Shown piece by piece: positions 9,896-22,149 of a stretch of DNA of 64,000 bases. The first letter of the stretch is position 1; each line of letters opens with the position of its first letter. Source of the DNA: Paroedura picta (Eukaryota; Chordata; Lepidosauria; Squamata; Gekkonidae); contig NC_135370.1 of NCBI RefSeq assembly GCF_049243985.1, positions 10,857,492 to 10,921,491 on the forward strand, in the 5' to 3' direction. The notes beneath the pieces are model-generated. The model ran no database searches and had not been told where the DNA came from. It saw only the letters and a program-made list of their open reading frames with translations. The translations under genes were made by a program, and so were the position numbers.

Positions 9896-12650
9896 TCATA
9901 GAAACATAGAGTTGGAAGGGACCATACAGGCCACCTAGTCCAACTCCCTGCTCAATACAGGATCAGCCCAAACCATCCATGATAAGTAACTGTCCAGCCA
10001 CTGTTTAAGGATGTCCAGTGAGGGGGAGCTCACCACTTCCTTAGGCAGCCCATTCCACTACTGAACTAATTTGAGGGTGAAAGCTTTTTTCCTGATATTT
10101 AGCTGGTACTATGATACATGTAGTTTAAACCCATTACTGCGGGTCATGTCCACTGCTGCCAAAAGAAATTGTTCCCTGCCCTCCTCCAAGTGACAGCCTT
10201 TCAAATATTTAAAGACAGCACTCATGTCCCCTCTCAACCTTCTCTTCTCCAGGCTGAACATTTCCAAGTCCCTCAGGCTTTCCTCATAGGGCTTGGTCCC
10301 CAGGCCCTGGGTTATGCTTATCGCTCTCCTCTGCACCCTCTCAATTTTGTCCACACCCTTTTTAATATGAGGCCTCCCAAACTGCACACAGTACTCCAGG
10401 TGGGGTCTGACCAATGCAGTATACAGTCGGACTCTGTCATCCCAAGACTGCATTTGCCTTCTTTACCACTGCATCACACTGTCTGCTCATAATTAGTTTA
10501 CAGTCTACAAGTACCCCAAGATCACATTCACACTCACACCCAGATGTAGAACTCAGCACATCTCCTTATTGAATTGCATCTTGTTCTTATTTGCCCACTT
10601 CTCCAGCATATTCAGAACTTGTTGAACTCTATATCTTCTGGGGTGTTCACAATGCCTCCCAATTTGGTGTCATCCAGTGCTGCCAGGTGCCTCAAGACAA
10701 TCTCTCTGTCCATGCTGACCCAGATACTAAGCCTTGCTCTCTACCATCCTTAAATGTGTGCATATTCTTCTGTAGGAAAACAGAGATAAATAGGTACTGA
10801 ACTTTTTTCCTTTCTCTCTGTACCCTGTCAGAGTTTCTCCATCTTCACCCAAAAGTGGGCCTACTGCCTCATTTACCTTATGTTTGCTTTTCACATATCT
10901 GAAGAAACTTTTCTTGTTACTGTGGGCTTCCCTGGCCAGTCTCAGCTCACTCCCAGCTTTGGCCTCTGGTGGCTGACCTACAGTGCCTAGTAACCTTTCC
11001 TCTGTTTCTTGAACGTTTTTCCCCCCTGGCTCTGTTTATCCAAATAGGCTTCTTGGATCCCTTACCATGTTTCTGTCTTGCTGCAATAGTCAAGGCTTGA
11101 ACATACAATAGCTCATGTTTAAGGAGAGTCCACCTGCCACTTGCTCCTTTTTCTTCCAGCATTGTTGTCCACTAGATCAGTGGTCCCCAACCCCCGGTCT
11201 GTGGATCAGTTTGTACTGGGCCGTGGCTCCTCCTCATCCTTCTCCCCTGCTGCTGCCTCGGGGGCTGCCCTGCCACTCTGCCGCCGGCTCACCTTTGGTG
11301 CTCTCCAGCAACCGCCATGGCTGGGGCTCCCCCTCGGTGTGGCACTGCACAGATGCTGCTGGCAGCGCCCCTCAGCGGGCGGTGGGAAGTCAGGGGCGCA
11401 GGCAGGAAAGCAAGCGGAGCAAGGGGGCAACACCCCTCAGCAAAAGACTACCCCCTCCCCCCCCCGGCCTCAGTAAAATTGTCAAGCATTGACCGGTCCC
11501 CGGTGATAAAAAGGTTGGGGACCATTGCACTAGATGACTCTCATGATGTCTCTGAGTTTATTAAAGTCAGCCCTATGAAAGTCTAACATACATGTCTATT
11601 TATGAACTTCTTTGGGTCCCCATCTCAAAAGGAATTCTAGGAGGACATGGTCACTGCCCCCTATGGTCCCCATCTCCTTCACTCCCCCCTAACTTTCACA
11701 GCCTGTTGGTCAGTATTAAGTCAGTATGAAGTCTAGTATAGCTGAACTTTTTGTAGGTTTTTCCACGATCTGATAAATGAAATTGTTGACCAGGCAGATC
11801 AGAAAGTTGCATGACCTTGGATGCTTGGCAGAGTTTGTTTCCCAGCACATTTCCTCTTATCCACACGCCCTCTTCACTCAGTCTTTCATTTCATTTTCAT
11901 GCCTCCTCTGCCCTTGTAGCTGCTCCCATCTCACCTGCACAGACCTGGAATGTATTCCTGAGCTCCAATGGCCTCATGCTTATGTTGTAGCAGTAAGGGA
12001 TGTCATACATAGGGATGTCACCTCCCCCCTCCATTCTGCTTTGGAGTGGTTTCTTCACCCCTAGCCATGTTTGCACAGCTCTTTTCAGTTAAATCCTCTT
12101 CTTCCTTGATTTCATGCAGGGTTTTTAAATTCTCCTCTAGGCCCCTAATCTTCTCTTCCTTCTACAAGCCCTATCAATTTACACTTATGAAAAGTGTAGC
12201 CCATCCTGTATTCAGAGAGGAAAACAAACATGGCACACTGCTTGCAGGGGCCTTGAATATCCACTGTTGTCTTCCAAATCTAGAATCCTACCATTCCGAT
12301 AAAGGTATTAGGCTGATTCCCAGGCAAAGAGCTCTTTTGCCCTTTGGCTAGCACCTCTAATGTGGAGGAGCCTTTATGCTCACAGAATCACAGCTCAGCG
12401 CAGAGCAGGGCTTGCAGTCCTTCTGCTGCACACAACCCCCAGCATACCATTCCTCAGTCAGCCACAAACAAAACAACAAGAACTACTCTGTAGCAATCTA
12501 CAAAACACCCACTCACCCACAAGTACTGTCCTCACACACAGCAGCTTTCAGAAGAAGCAAAAAAGAAAGAAACCCCTTTACTCTGCCAGCAATTCTCCAA
12601 GTGCTCATCACCTTCTCCCCAGCTGACTCAGCTCTGCCTCGTTATCCAGT
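9896..12650 (-). mobile_element. Old CR1-type LINE, minus strand
   Basis: The low-coordinate end is a CR1 3' UTR in reverse (GTTGGAAGGGACC, CTAGTCCAACTCCCTGCTCA). It is followed by a frame on the minus strand (10109-10453) encoding LYTALVRPHLEYCVQFGRPH, a CR1 reverse transcriptase C-terminus. Beyond about 10590 the similarity is weaker (CAATTTGGTGTCATCCAG, GAAGAAACTTTTCTTGTTAC), typical of an eroded CR1/L3 body. A family D hAT element interrupts it. The upper boundary is approximate. Confidence 0.6.
11178..11527 (+). mobile_element. hAT-type element family D, complete with perfect TSD
   Basis: The termini are CAGTGGTCCCCAACC and GGTTGGGGACCATTG. Perfect 8-bp duplications CACTAGAT lie at 11170-11177 and 11528-11535. 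It is 350 bp, GC rich and non-coding, inserted in the older CR1, and closely related to 7593-7966. Confidence 0.92.
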
Positions 12651-12656
12651 CTAGAA

Positions 12657-14403
12657 ACTTTTATCTTCAAGGGTAGTGAAATCTTGTACCAAGCAAGTAA
12701 TCTCACCTATCTGTAGCTTTCATCCCAGTTGAGACATACACCAGAGAGACTAGTGTAATCTCCTTTTCCTCCTCCTCCTCCTCCTCAGTGGTCTCATTTT
12801 GCAGAAGCAGGGGCAAACCATGAGATAGATTAATTGCTAAACCCCACTGTGCCCCATCAGAAAAAATGTAACACCTTGGACTGGCCACACCCCCCCTCAG
12901 CCTCACCCACCTTGCAGGTTGCTGCTGGGAGGCTAAAAATGAGGAGGGTTGAGTGATGTAAGCCACGTGAGGGTGTATATTGGGAAGAAATGCAGGATAC
13001 AAATAAAATAAAAACACAATCCCCATTAGGTCTCTGGAGTGCATAGAGTGATAACAAGCACATTGAAGAATGCAAATAGTCATCTCTGTGTATAAAGAAG
13101 TTTCCAAAGAATCTGCCTTTGGGACAGAAATCCCAGTGGCAACTAACCATGGATCGTCTACTAAGGAGCAACATTCTCTGAGACCTTGTAATTAAATGTG
13201 CGAGGCATTATATCCAGTGTGCAAAGATTGTCCCTCTTGCACATCACTGTCAATCGTTTTGTAATCCCAGCAAAGATGGGTTATATCTACCTATATACAG
13301 CTGTAAGTACCACTGATTTGTAGTTTGTCTGTTGCCTGAATACTGAGGCATGGCTCTTCTTCCCGATTGGCACTTTCCTGCCTCAGTCTAGGACAATGGA
13401 TATGTCGTCCTGCCTTTGCCCTGTTTTATTATTCTCACCTCAAGTGCCTCGGCTAATTCCGACTTGCTTTTAGCAGAAATGGATTGAAAATGGATTTTAA
13501 TGGATTTCCTTGGATTAAAAATGGATTTAAAAAAAAAGAGCAACCCTTAGTGCAGAATTCAACTGTGCGCTTGCTGAAGAACTTGTTTATAGATTCATAT
13601 GAACCATTAAGCTGGAATCTGTGTCTTAAGTGGAGTGTTATAGACTAAGTTTTATAGGTCTCTGAATCTTTAGCCTTCAAAGCTTATGCCCATGTTGCTC
13701 TTGGACAATCCCTTAAGGCAAACGCTGAGACCTAATTTCCAGCCAAGAACGTGGCACAATCTTTGTATATGAGGACAAATGTGAGCCATGTTGCTAACTG
13801 GGTTAGCTGCAGCTTCTGCAAGGGTTCTCTTCTGAACCTTGCACTGGGCTTTTTGCCAATCTCTAGCAGGAGAAAGCTGCAAAGCCTCCAGGTCTCCTAA
13901 ATAGAAGGAAAATGTTGGTCAAGATCATTACTGCTGTCAAGATGCTTTCCCAAATGCTTCTGGTGCTGAGCAGCTTCCAAAGGATAGAAGAGGCTATTCA
14001 GGATCGTGCACGGCCCACTTCCTCAGAAGTGGGATGGTTCTGGCAAGAATGTGTGGTCGTACTGAGGGAACCGCAAGACCCGCCTCCAGTCCCTCCTAGT
14101 CTGATCAGAAACTGCTCTGTTTGCTCCGGAATCACCTTCACGACCTTTCTCACTCACCCTGCTGCCAACTGACTGAAAAAAGGCTGTGCCCCCCCCCCAA
14201 CCAGACAAGAACTGCTTCTTGCTTCCCTACTCATGTTCGTGCTTCATCTCATTTGTTGAGGACTCAAGAGAAGGATTGGAAGTTTGGACTCATTTGGAAG
14301 AACATTCTACTGCGCTACAGTTAAGATAGACACCTCCAAAAAGATATCTGTGTATAATTACTTGCAGATTACTAAATGGTTGACGCCCTCTTTTTATTCA
14401 TTG
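12657..14403. other. Intergenic stretch without recognised gene
   Basis: I see no exon with convincing splice sites and no clear repeat. There is a short CCTCCTCCTCCT run near 12770 and a degenerate ATGGATTTT-rich patch at about 13480-13530. Open frames here are short and resemble nothing I know. Confidence 0.5.
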
Positions 14404-14690
14404 TAAGGTAACGGTAAAGGTATCCCCTGTGCAAGCACCAAGTCATGTCTGACCCTTGGGGTGACGCCCTCTAGCGTTTTCATGGCAGACTCAATACGGG
14501 GTGGTTTGCCAGTGCCTTCCCCAGTCATTACCATTTTACCCCCCAGCAAGCTGGGTACTCATTTTACCGACCTGGGAAGGATGGAAGGCTGAGTCGACCT
14601 TGAGCCAGCTGCTGGGATTGAACTCCCAGCCTCATGGGCAAAGCTTTCAGATAACAGTGCTGCCTTACCACTCTGTGCCACAAAAGGCTC
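14404..14690 (-). repeat. tRNA-derived SINE family B with BovB-like tail
   Basis: Reverse copy: the tail (GGTAAAGGTATCCCCTGTGC, then TCATGTCTGACCCTTGGGG) comes first and the tRNA-like head (CTTACCACTCTGTGCCACAA in reverse) last. The family is common in squamates (Squam/Sauria-type SINEs). Its tail recalls the BovB end seen at about 42440-42475. Confidence 0.85.
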
Positions 14691-15439
14691 TTTTTATTCA
14701 TTGTACGTATGATCAATCACGTGTGCTATCTTGTACACACTAGTTCTTGGTGACTTAACATTGGTCTTCTGTGTTCTGTGAGTTACACTCAGAGCCCTCT
14801 TGGATGAGGCACCAGGAGATGTGTGACTGGCTGCTCGATGGCTCTTTTACAAATTCAAAACAAATACAGGGTAAATTGAGTTGGGAAAGTTCCGGTGGGA
14901 AAATGTGGTACCCACTCCCCCCCCCATATAAATTGACCTCCAAAGATGTGCTTACCCTCCTTCTGCCAGAGAAAATAAGAAAATGGAGGGAAACAGCTTA
15001 AACAGCCCTGTTCCCCAATCTGATTCAGCCTATAATGGTTCTGAATGTTGTTTTTAGAGATATGACAGATAGTATCTCTGATCTCTCACTGTTTTGTCTA
15101 ATCTGGCTCTTGCTGTAAATCTGATCACATACACGGGTATGCTGCTTGGTACTTATTCCTGTTGTTTTCTAGATAACTTTTCTACTTTTGTATCTGGAGA
15201 TCTTGGTTGTGAATCGGTGTGTTTACAGTCCTAAATTATGCCTGTCTTTTAAAGTCTTGGAATTTTCTTTCTAAACTCAGTCTGTGACCCCCACCCCATG
15301 CGTATAATTTTTATTTTAGAATCATTGTAAATAGACTTGGCCAGTGAAGTGTTTCACTAAAGCGGGATGTTGAAAGGGTTTTGAAATATCTCAAAAGGGA
15401 ATTCAGTAAGAGAGCTTGAACAGTTTTACTTTAAATATA

Positions 15440-16290
15440 AATGCAAAGATCATGCTTTAGACATAATACATTCACGATTTCTCATGGCAAGATGTAAAAA
15501 CTTTGCTACTGGTTCAACTATATCAAGGTTCTGGGATGTCAAAAGAAACTGAGTTTTTCGTTCATCCGAATGCAGTTCTCTTTTACACAGCAGTGAGTTA
15601 AGAAATTTGGCTCGGATCGAAGAATAAAATGGACAATGGAAGGAAACGTGTGTAATTGATTCTATACAGCATTGTCCACAGGGGCACAACCTAGCTGAAT
15701 ACGGGATCTGTTGAAATCTCCCATATAGAACAGCAGAAGGTAGAGCATTAGTTCTAGCTAACATGAATGCTCTATGCTGTTGTGGGATAATTAGATGGTA
15801 GAAGTATGCAGCTAGGGGCTGAGAGCTTGGTGAGATCCCCAAGCTCAATGGCGAGCAAACGTTTCTAGCTTTACTGCTAAGTTCCTGCAGTTCTATGTCT
15901 AACAGTCTGTGTTTAATTAAATTAAATGCAGACTTTTCAGATATCAGATACAAGGAGTCTAAAGATATTCCTATAGATTTAATTTTTCCCTCAATGTGTC
16001 CTAACCAAGTAGATGACTTGTGTTCAGATAGCATGAGGGAAATTAGACTATTGGGGTCAGATCTAAAATGAATGCGAAGCCAGAACTTGATTGTTAACAA
16101 CCATGCTCTGGTTTCCAACAGTCTTTGGCTGGTTTCTGGACATAGGACTGCGTAAGAGACACAGTTCGGGGTCCCAAGGATTTTACGAAGGAAGACAGAT
16201 TGGAGATTTTCGACTGCTTGGTTAAAAGTGTTGATCCAAATAGGGATGCCATAGAACAGTTGGGCACTTAGTTTCCCATTGAATATTTTG
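15440..16290 (-). mobile_element. Non-LTR retrotransposon, C-terminal ORF fragment
   Basis: An open minus-strand frame (15450-16118, with apparent continuation to about 16280) encodes the part downstream of a reverse transcriptase. It reads SAQLFYGIPIW, VFLRKILGTPNC and ETRAWLLTIKFWLRIHF, ending with a zinc-knuckle-like CPCGQCCIESITHVSFHCPF (C-x-C...H-x4-C). This arrangement is typical of a LINE family frequently mis-annotated as host protein in reptile genomes. The clade is not assigned. It is 5' truncated, and the 222-codon frame is still open. Confidence 0.7.
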
Positions 16291-16459
16291 AAGGCTTACT
16301 TTAGCAGAAATATGTCGATGGACTATATCAAAGATGATTACTTTAAGTCACCTACCTATTTTGTTGTTGATTACTTAAATAATTCTGGGTCTGGGATCCA
16401 GTGCAGGATACCTAATTTTCCTTTTCTAATCCTTCAGACTGTAGTCCCCCCTGAACTCC

Positions 16460-16950
16460 TAGGGTTGCCAACTCCAAGCTGATAAATCCCTGGAGATCTG
16501 TAGGTGGAGCTTGAGGGGAGGGACCTCAGTGGGGTATAATGCCTTACAACAGCCTTTTTCAACCTTATGACTGTGGAGAAAACCCAGACGTGGTACCATG
16601 CCCCTTCGGAGAAGTGGGTGTGGAAGTAAGATGTGGGAGCCTGGCAATCAATTGATTAATCATTTTCCATTTCTATTGTGGAAAAAGAGTCTGTGGAACA
16701 ACAGGAAGTGGGCTCCAGTGATGTCAGCGGCCATCCAAACTTCTGGAAAAGGCCGTGTAACCCCTGGGGAGCGCCCACAACCGCAGGGTTCCCCAGAAGC
16801 TTCGTTGGGAATCCTTGCCATAGATAGTCTACCCTCCAAAGGTGTCATTTTCTCCAAGAGAGCTGATTTCAGTTGTATGGAGATCAGCTGTATTTTCTGG
16901 AGCTCTCCAGGCCCCACTTGGAAGGTGGCAGCCCCGTTACCCCCATCTCC
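16460..16950 (+). mobile_element. MITE family F interrupted by another element
   Basis: The left part starts AGGGTTGCCAACTCCAAGCT and runs to GGGGTATAATGCC. The right part resumes TCTACCCTCCAAAG and ends in GCCCCACTTGGAAGGTGGCA. This is a widespread squamate short element. The middle (about 16549-16815) is a separate insertion. Confidence 0.6.
16549..16815 (+). mobile_element. hAT-like MITE inserted in family F copy
   Basis: It begins CAGCCTTTTTCAACC, similar to family A termini, and ends near CCCCAGAAGC...GAATCCTTG. It splits the family F copy between GGTATAATGCC and TCTACCCTCC. The target duplication is worn (about 5 of 8 bases). Confidence 0.5.
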
Positions 16951-17094
16951 CCTCCCCAAATATCCCTAAGACCTAAAAGTGGCTGAAGCTTTAGGAACAA
17001 GCAATGCTTAAGTGCTAGCATGCAATTTGTATGCAAATTTGCAGTTAGTATACAAGTTTGTTTCCTTTTGTCCCTTTTAAATATTGTGGAGCAT

Positions 17095-17480
17095 TGGAAG
17101 GAGTAGAAGATGGTAAAGGCTACGAAGGTGGTGAGAGGTTGGGAGACCGAGTCATATGAGGAAAGGTTGAGGGAGCTTGGTCTGTTTAGCCTGGAGAGAA
17201 GATGACTAAGAGGTGATATGATAGCCATCTTCAAATACTTGAAGGGGGCTCATATAGAAGATGGAGAAGAGCTGTTTTCTGTTGCCCCAGAGGGTCAGGC
17301 CAATGGGTTGACATTGATTCAAAAGAATTTTTGGCTAAACATCTGGAAGAAGTTCCTGACAGAGCGGTTCCTCAGTAGAACAAGCTTCCTCGGGAGGTGG
17401 TGGGTTCTCCTTCTTTGGAAGTTTTTAAGCAGAGGCTGGATAGCCATCTGATGGAGAGGCTGATTTTATGAACTTGGACA
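17095..17480 (+). mobile_element. CR1-like LINE fragment
   Basis: It contains GGAAAGGTTGAGGGAGCTTG and a frame reading IAIFKYLKGAHIEDGEELFS, then WLNIWKKFLTERFLS, the CR1 C-terminal region. It resembles 3695-4155 and lacks the TATGATTC tail. Confidence 0.75.
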
Positions 17481-17514
17481 GACTTTATTGCACAGCCAAT
17501 TATTGACTCTTTAT

Positions 17515-17622
17515 CTTGGCCTCCCTGGAAGTTGGCAACCCAGCTGACTGCACATGGAGGAGGAATCAAACCCAGTCCTTGAGATTACAGTCGGCCACTC
17601 TTTAATCACTATACCACACTGG
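17515..17622 (-). repeat. SINE family A, partial
   Basis: Only the tRNA-like half is left: CCCAGCTGACTGCACATGG through CACTATACCACACTGG, in reverse. It abuts the CR1 fragment. Confidence 0.6.
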
Positions 17623-17712
17623 ACCTTAAGATTGAGTGGGAAGCGGGGTGGGTGATTTATGCTTTTGAGGTAGCCAGCACTCACGAGGGCCACAAGCCAA
17701 GCATGTGTCATA

Positions 17713-17753
17713 GCGCCCAGTGTATTCCTGGGCGCACTGGGCTTTGCCCCTAG
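17713..17753 (+). mobile_element. Helitron 3' terminus
   Basis: The hairpin GCGCCCAGTG...CACTGGGC is followed by CCCCTAG|T, the same 3' end structure as the other Helitron copies. The 5' boundary is not identified; the body may reach back to about 17630. Confidence 0.6.
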
Positions 17754-18079
17754 TTGCCTAATAAAACTGGAAAACCTAGTCCCGTCCTATTAAAGTCTCA
17801 TTGTCTATTTTTCTGTAAACGGTTTGTATGCGAACTCCCAAGCTAACTTCAGGTGAAATTCTGGGCCACTTATGCTTCTAATTTCATAAGACCTTCATGG
17901 CAAATACTGATTTTTATTTATCAGGACAGGCTTAAACAAGGAAGGTCACTTCTGTCCCCAGCCAGTTGCTTGTTCACCAATTACAGGTACAGGGTCTAAA
18001 TATTCCTTATTTAGATCTTTCTGTATTTTCCAGACTCCCTGGATCCTGTATGCATCAAAAAATACAAACTATTACTGGT

Positions 18080-18149
18080 GAATGAATGAATGAATGAATG
18101 AATGAATGAATGAATGAATGAATGAATGAATGAATGAATGAATGAATGA
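18080..18149. repeat. (AATG)n microsatellite
   Basis: About 17 tandem GAAT/AATG units, followed by GAGCTTTATTACG. It may have grown from the tail of a minus-strand LINE 3' end lying to the right. Confidence 0.95.
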
Positions 18150-18893
18150 GCTTTATTACGTTGCTAGACCAGTAATCAAATTACAATGTACATAGAGTAT
18201 TCATTGGTAATTAAAATAGTATAAAATTTAAAACATTCCAGCTAAAAGAATCAACAAAATTACATTTTAAAATTCACAAACATTATCTCAAGCAATTGAG
18301 ACTATGTCTATCTCTATCTACATTGTTCCAAATTCACCCAGCTCTTCCTTGTAGTATTACTGGTAAGGGCCTGCTAGAGCACACAGCCTAGCTGGGACAC
18401 ACCTGTGCCACTCTGCCCCAACCTCCGCCTGCAAGCCTCTACCATAGTCTCTATTATCAGTGCTCATCTCTAGACTATAAAGATCAGCTCTGCAGGCTAC
18501 TCAGATTAGGAATACCCAAATTTTGAGAATAAATGTTCTTTTTCACATGTTGATTTCCTTGATTTCTTTGGTTTTGGTACATATTGGCTTGATGTTCTTT
18601 GCACTGATAGATATGAGGGCTGGGAAGGCTTCAGCCTTGATGTATAAGATAGTTTCTGAAACAAGTCCAAAAAGCTTTTCCCATTGATTTTGCACTACTG
18701 GTTTTCTTTCAGTTTTCTATTGCTGCAATATACACTCCACATTTAGCATCTGCATTCAGTGCTTTAGCTGCTGAATTATGGACAGTGGCTGAACAGTGAT
18801 AGTACTTAAATATAAATTATGGAGGTGGCAACCAGAATGGCTATTGTGAGTTTGGATGATTTGGGTGCTGAAGCCACCTGGAAAGCACTAGAG

Positions 18894-19028
18894 CAGGGTA
18901 GTCAATCTGTGGTCCTCCAGATGTCCATGGACTACAATTCCCATGAGCCCCTGCCAGCTAACGCTGGCAGGGGCTCATGGGAATTGTAGTCCATGGACAT
19001 CTGGTGGACCACAGGTTGACTACCCCTG
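18894..19028. mobile_element. Palindromic hAT MITE family B, copy 1
   Basis: A 135-bp almost complete palindrome starting CAGGGTAGTCAA and ending TTGACTACCCCTG. Flanking 8-mers are CACTAGAG (18886-18893) and CACCAGAG (19029-19036), a duplication with one mismatch. The centre is CTGCCAGCTAACGCTGGCAG. Confidence 0.9.
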
Positions 19029-19886
19029 CACCAGAGGAAATCCTCACAGCTACTCCTGAGACTTCTTTTGTTCCTGTCAAATCCATTGTTAGGGCTGACC
19101 CCAGATGGAACGGGGTGCGAATTTGTGGTGTCTATTTGTACATGCTCAGCAAAAGTTTTTTTTAACTAAACAGAAGAAATTCATTCAGATACTTTGTACC
19201 TCCAGTGTTCTCTTACACCTCCACATGTACTTTTGTACTATGTAATTTTCAAATAAAAAATGGAGGTCATCTGTTAAAAGTGCCATTTAACTGATCATAC
19301 ATACGGTCATCTTCGAACGCTGATAAACCTGTATTGCCACTTACGAATGTCTTTGCCTTCTGTCTTCACTCAGGTGTTTAATGTTGGAGCTATTTTTATG
19401 CTCCCCCCTCCACTGTTACATGTATTTTTGTGTACTCGAGAAATAAAACAATAGACAGTAACTGAGTATCTCACCAGCATTGTGGCACATGGGGGCAGGG
19501 GCTGGCTTGCACCCCTAAATGTTTGTGGTGTCTTTGACTGGGGCCCTTTCTGCACTCATTGTTTACTCTTGATTTTCACAGCGTTGGATATGGCTTGGGT
19601 TATAGTTGTGTGATCAACTCTGCACAATGTTTTCTTGTTTTTTTTCTTGTGTTTCTAGAGTATGATCTCTGCACCCTCCAAAAAAAAAAGAAAAGAAAGA
19701 AAAAGAAATGGGTTTTGTGCAGGGGGGAGGTAGAACAAGTATTTTCAATACACTTCTTGATTGGTCCAATTTATTTATGTTATTTATGTTAACACAGAGG
19801 TTTTCCTCAAATCCTTGTGATTACTCTTCGGGTCAGTTCTCCCCGATCACGCCCCCATCCTGTACAAAGTTGCAATGCATTTAAAG

Positions 19887-20022
19887 CAGGGGTAGTAAAA
19901 CTGTGGCCCTCCAGATGTCCATGGACTCCAATTCCCAGAAGCCCCTACCAGCAAATGCTGGCAGGGGCTTCTGGGAATTGTAGTCCATGGACATCTGGAG
20001 GGCCGCAGTTTGACTACCCCTG
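19887..20022. mobile_element. Palindromic hAT MITE family B, copy 2
   Basis: A 136-bp palindrome with CAGGGGTAGT and GACTACCCCTG ends. Perfect duplication ATTTAAAG lies at 19879-19886 and 20023-20030. Arms share the CCAGATGTCCATGGACT block. Confidence 0.95.
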
Positions 20023-20576
20023 ATTTAAAGTCTTGTTTTCCCCTCCCCCACCCCCTCATAGTATGCAGCCCATCACAGGCTATCCTATCCTTCCCCCTTT
20101 CCTTTCCCCTCCCCTCCTGTCAGTCTATAAGGCAACAAAGGCCTCAGCTCCCTGGTTTAAATAAAAGCAGGGAAAGCTTTACATGGTGTTTTTCCTGAGT
20201 TGACTCTCAGCTTGTTCAGTGGCTTAGATTGGACGGAAGTAGCCTAGAGAGAGAAAGTGTACTGGGGGGTGGGTCTGCCGCGCAGGGCTGGTTTAGGGAA
20301 AAGATCTAGCTGGGCAACAGCTGAGTCCAAGGGAGGAAGAGGAACCTGAGTCCCTGCAGGCAAGACTGCACAGAGTCAGAGATGCCAGGTAATCACAGTT
20401 GAGCAGAAGTAAACTGGAGGGAGCATCCAAGTTAGCATTGTGAAGTCAGTCCAGGAGTTGGCAGGTGATACAGGGTAGGCGGATGAATCCAGGAGGCATA
20501 GTCACAAGGTCCAGGGCAAGGTCAAAAGTCCAGGAGTCTAGAAAGCAAGGTTTCGGACAGGAACAAACAAGGAGGG

Positions 20577-21960
20577 TGACAGTTTTCTAGTGTAAGGATC
20601 ATCTTTAGGCAAAAAAAAACGCACAAACTTTACTTAAACAAAGGTTACATTTATTATGCCAGCAAGTACACTTATTCAAGGCATGAATGAATCTGGGGTT
20701 CAAGGCACAGGTTTTTGCACATATGTTCCTCTGGTCCCCCCCCCCCCAGGGAATCCCATACAACTGGAGACCTTTACATAGTCAAAACATTCTGATAAGA
20801 GTCCCGGCTCCAAGAGGGGGGGGGGGATGGGGGCAGGAAAGAATGTAGGGAGGGAATGAGATCGCTATAAACCATACATCAGAGCCAGACTGCTCTAATT
20901 TACACAAGGCCAAATTCTAAGCACCTAACTACATTTGATGTATATTTCATGGCATAGGGGTTTCTGACATTCTGCCCCCTTAAGATCAGCCTCCAGCTGT
21001 GGGAGATGTTGCAGAAGAGTTCAGGGGGCAGGCTGAATAGAAGTCCCGGACCAGCCTGGGGGCTCAAACATGAGCAGCATCCACCCACTCCTTATCTACT
21101 GTGGGAAATTTCTTCCAATCCACAGGATACAGGAGTTTGCCACGGTGCAATCTACAGTCCAGAATTTGTTTGACTTCATAATGGGAGTGTTCATCCACAC
21201 ACACCGGAATAGGAGCCCCTGGACTTGAGTGCTACTGGTCCAGCTCTGGGACAAGACGCAGCATGCAGGAATGAAGCACAGGAGGAACATTCTTTAGACA
21301 AAGCAAGTTCCACAGCTACATTGTTTACAATCCTGGAAAACTTAAACGGCCCTACATAACGCAGACTTAGCTTGTAGGATGGTTGTTGGCAACGCAGATT
21401 TTTAGTCTAAGGGTGTACCTGGCCCCCCATCTTCCAAGGGGGTTCAAGACTGCGCTTCTTATCTGCCTGCCATTTGTAATTCCCCTTAGCTCCATTTAGG
21501 GAAGTCACAATGTTCAGTCAGACTGCCTGGTTACATGCAGTCCAAACCTTCAAATCTAGGGGGCTATCAGGATCGGGAATCCACATAGGAGTGGCCAAGA
21601 AGCCAGTTCCGTAAACCCCCTCGAATGGGGACATCCCTGTACTTGCACGGACCCCATTATTATAAGCAAATTCAGTGAGTGGGAGCAGGTTGACCCAGTC
21701 AGTCTTCTGATAGCTTATAAAGCATCATAGATATTGCTCCAATATCTGATTCACCCTTTCAGTTTGTCCACTGGTTTTAGGGTGATAGCCTGAGGTCAGG
21801 GCTTGCTCTACCCCTAGCAACTTCAGGAACTCCCACCAGAATCTGGCAATGAACTGGGGCCCCTGAACCATAAGACACCTCTTAGGAAGACCATACAATT
21901 TATATATGTGCTTCATAAATAAAGATGCCAACTTCTGGGCAGTGCAACAGGTGAAGACCC
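20577..21960 (-). mobile_element. Ty3/gypsy LTR retrotransposon fossil
   Basis: On the minus strand, an integrase-type stretch lies at about 21725-21931 (YHPKTSGQTERVNQ, a Ty3/gypsy hallmark). A purine-rich tract at about 20970-20985 comes just before a candidate 3' LTR of 393 bp (20577-20969, TGTCAG...CTGTCA on that strand). It is broken and incomplete: only one LTR and the pol end are recognised, and the gag and protease parts are not seen. The limits are approximate. It looks moderately old. Confidence 0.65.
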
Positions 21961-22149
21961 GTCAGCCGTAATTAAGCAGAAGAAAAAAGTCTCAAGCTGG
22001 CGAGGGAGAAATGATTTATTCCAATGTTCAAAACAATTTCAAAATGGATTCCCAGGTATAGTCCGTTTTCTATATCTTCATCAGTGATATTATAAATATA
22101 AATATATGAATATATAGTACATCTTTATCTATTGTTGTTACTCTATATA

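Noticed and set aside
12360-13174. Several 80-134 codon frames considered as a gene between PGAP1 and ZSWIM2
   Set aside because: No splice sites, conserved motifs or consistent frames; the first part overlaps the old CR1 body.
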